From the NCBI GenBank assembly GCA_964017155.1, contig OZ024856.1, positions 4,287,825 to 4,351,824 of the forward strand: a DNA stretch of 64,000 nt, read 5' to 3'. The notes below the pieces were generated by a model. It did no database searches, had not been told where the DNA came from, and saw only the letters and a program-made list of their open reading frames with translations. The stretch is from Oasisia sp. SBJ-2009 (lineage: Eukaryota > Annelida > Polychaeta > Sabellida > Siboglinidae). Numbering within the stretch: position 1 is the stretch's first letter; the number at the start of each line of letters is the position of its first letter. This document shows positions 62,420 to 64,000 of the stretch, in pieces. A program made the translations under genes and the position numbers.

Positions 62420-64000
62420 ATGGCTGAGCTCTTTTCGCGTCACTCGTCATATGCCGCCAGCAACGTGCGTTATCGCAGCGTTCGGAGATATTCCCAAGAC
62501 CTATCGGACACGAGCACAGACAGCGACATTTGCTGCAAGAGACGCGTCTGGAAGAGACGCGAGCAACGAAGACGTGAGCAGACGCACGCGACCAACAAAC
62601 AACGTCCGCACCTGCCGGACATTGCCACCACCGGTAAGCCGACCCGCGCAACCCCTCAGTACCGTCTGCGCATAGGGCGGCTATCATCACATCAACCGAC
62701 AGTGTCCAGCGACGAAGACAGTGTGGACAACGCGCGGTCACTAGAAGAGGAAGACGAAGAGGAAGCGAAACTTGGCCGTGGGCGTAACGCGGACTTCCGG
62801 CCGAATGAAGCTACTGCATCCGGCGGCGCGATGCAACGTAGGGACCTGCATCGATGTCGAGACTCCAATCACAACAACCCAGCTCAGCTGAGCTCCTTGA
62901 AATACGCCCTCAAGGTATATAAGAGGAGGGGTAGAACTGGCAATGACAACTAATGGATGGGTGGTGGTGTATGGAGGTGATTTTTAATTGTTTATATCTA
63001 TATTGTTGTGTGATTTGTTTTAAATGTTTGTATCTGAGTTTTAGCGTGATGCTTAATGTGGTGTTTATCTTTGCAAGTTTATATTTGTATGCGGCAGAAA
63101 TGCAATTTCCCTGCGGGGATTAAATGAAGAATTCTTTATTCTTTATAACGTGTTGCAGTTGTTTAATTGGAAACAACGATATTAAAAACGGCAACAGACA
63201 ACGATAATATCTGTAGAAATTACATTTACAATATAAAATAATGATATGAAAATTTGAGTGCAGTTGGAGTAGCAATTAATGAAACATCCGAGTATGAAAA
63301 GCATTTAAACACGTGTTTACTTTGGTCACATGCGTGTAACTCGTCTTTCAGCGAGCGTGCATATTTCGCGGCTCATCGAGCGATGTCATCGACGTGTTGG
63401 CGTACGTTGAGACGGAACAAGAGGCCCTTCGCAAGTCGCGTTATGACCGACCACCGTCGTCAGTGTCCTCAGAGGACGAGGAAGAAGAGAGCTACGACGA
63501 GCGATCGGAGCCGGAGGATTACACTAGACGCGGACACGGGAACGTTGAGGTCAGTCATTCGTCAGGGACTGACTGCCCGTCGCAATCACTGTCCCCCGAA
63601 GACGACGAATACCGCTACGACGAACGACGAAACATATTGTCAGTTGACAGACGAGTGAAACCGATGCTATCGTATCGGGGTACTGGCGGCGTACAGACTA
63701 GATACAGACATGGACACTGTAACAACAATGCCGTTTACACCCAAAGGACGTCACGGTCCTTCAATGATGACGAGGAACGCTATGACGAACGACAAAAGTC
63801 GGTGTCGTTTGACAGAGGTAGGAGACGACACAAGACACGCCCGCAGCGAGAGGTTGTGGACGGCCAGACCAGACGGCGACACCGCACCACCGACACCTTC
63901 CGTTCGACGGGCTACGACCGAATGGAGACGCCGTTAGCCTCCAAAGCCGACCCAGAACGATCGCGTCCGTTGTCACGTGACAGGGGTGTACACCTGGGTC
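62420..64000 (+). CDS. Unknown Arg/Asp-rich repeat protein, paralogue 2, 3' end off the window
   Basis: Exon 1 (62420-62914) encodes 165 residues beginning MAELFSRHSSYAASN and ending LSSLKYALK, matching LTSLEYAIK at the same exon end in paralogue 1. Both share TDSD near the N-terminus and a QYRL.IGR segment. Exon 2 starts at 63352 after ctcgtctttcag and is open to the last base. Its start RACIFRGSSSDVI parallels RADIFRGSSTEIL of paralogue 1. It contains repeat units of the YDER...DR...STGYDRM type. Both junctions are phase 0. An acceptor at 62339 lies 80 bases before the ATG, as in paralogue 1. The product is unrecognised and the gene continues beyond the window. Confidence 0.65.
63085..63150 (+). 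repeat. SINE/LINE 3' tail in intron 1 of paralogue 2
   Basis: The segment gcaatttccctgcggggatt followed by aaatgaag and a TTCTTTA-type end resembles the conserved 3' tail of CR1/L2-type retroelements and their SINEs. The assignment is from memory of the tail motif. Confidence 0.35.

Overview
The window is nuclear DNA of a metazoan, most likely a lophotrochozoan and plausibly a mollusc. The genes are split by GT-AG introns, introns and spacers are AT-rich, there are long (TA)n and other microsatellites and tRNA-derived SINEs, and the best-recognised proteins (MLH3, a ZC2HC1 zinc-finger protein, an S9 serine peptidase) are animal-type. The phylum is an inference. No bacterial operon, CRISPR array or phage is present.

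Layout. (1) 1-8812, + strand: the 3' part of a prolyl-oligopeptidase-family (S9) peptidase, nine visible exons with the whole catalytic domain. Its last intron holds a broken Mutator-like transposase. (2) 8813-13184: convergent spacer with a 35-bp minisatellite and the probable 3' UTR of the next gene. (3) 13185-20566, - strand: a four-coding-exon C2HC zinc-finger gene (ZC2HC1 family, probably the 1C type). A 5' UTR exon and promoter appear to lie near 30.2-30.6 kb beyond a 9.6-kb intron. (4) 32371-46926, + strand: MLH3, reconstructed as 14 coding exons whose phases all agree (1922 codons plus stop). It is divergent from the ZC2HC1 gene, as MLH3 and ZC2HC1C are in human. (5) 49923-59803 and 62420 to the window end, + strand: two tandem paralogous genes of unknown function. 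They encode low-complexity Arg/Asp/Ser/His-rich proteins with 45-60-residue internal repeats, and they share exon phases and an upstream promoter-like block. An intron of the first holds a THAP/P-like DNA transposon remnant and an antisense RTE-like LINE.

The most unusual theme is tandem repetition of splice junctions. A 37-bp array in the peptidase gene carries 25 copies of the acceptor plus exon start. A 45-bp array in the ZC2HC1 gene carries about 12 copies of acceptor plus exon start. A 12-bp array of nearly 190 units after the next exon repeats a CAG|GTACAC donor in one reading phase. A fourth array ends directly at the acceptor of MLH3 exon 5. Coding-sequence repeats with 24-bp periods also occur inside MLH3 and the first of the paralogous genes.
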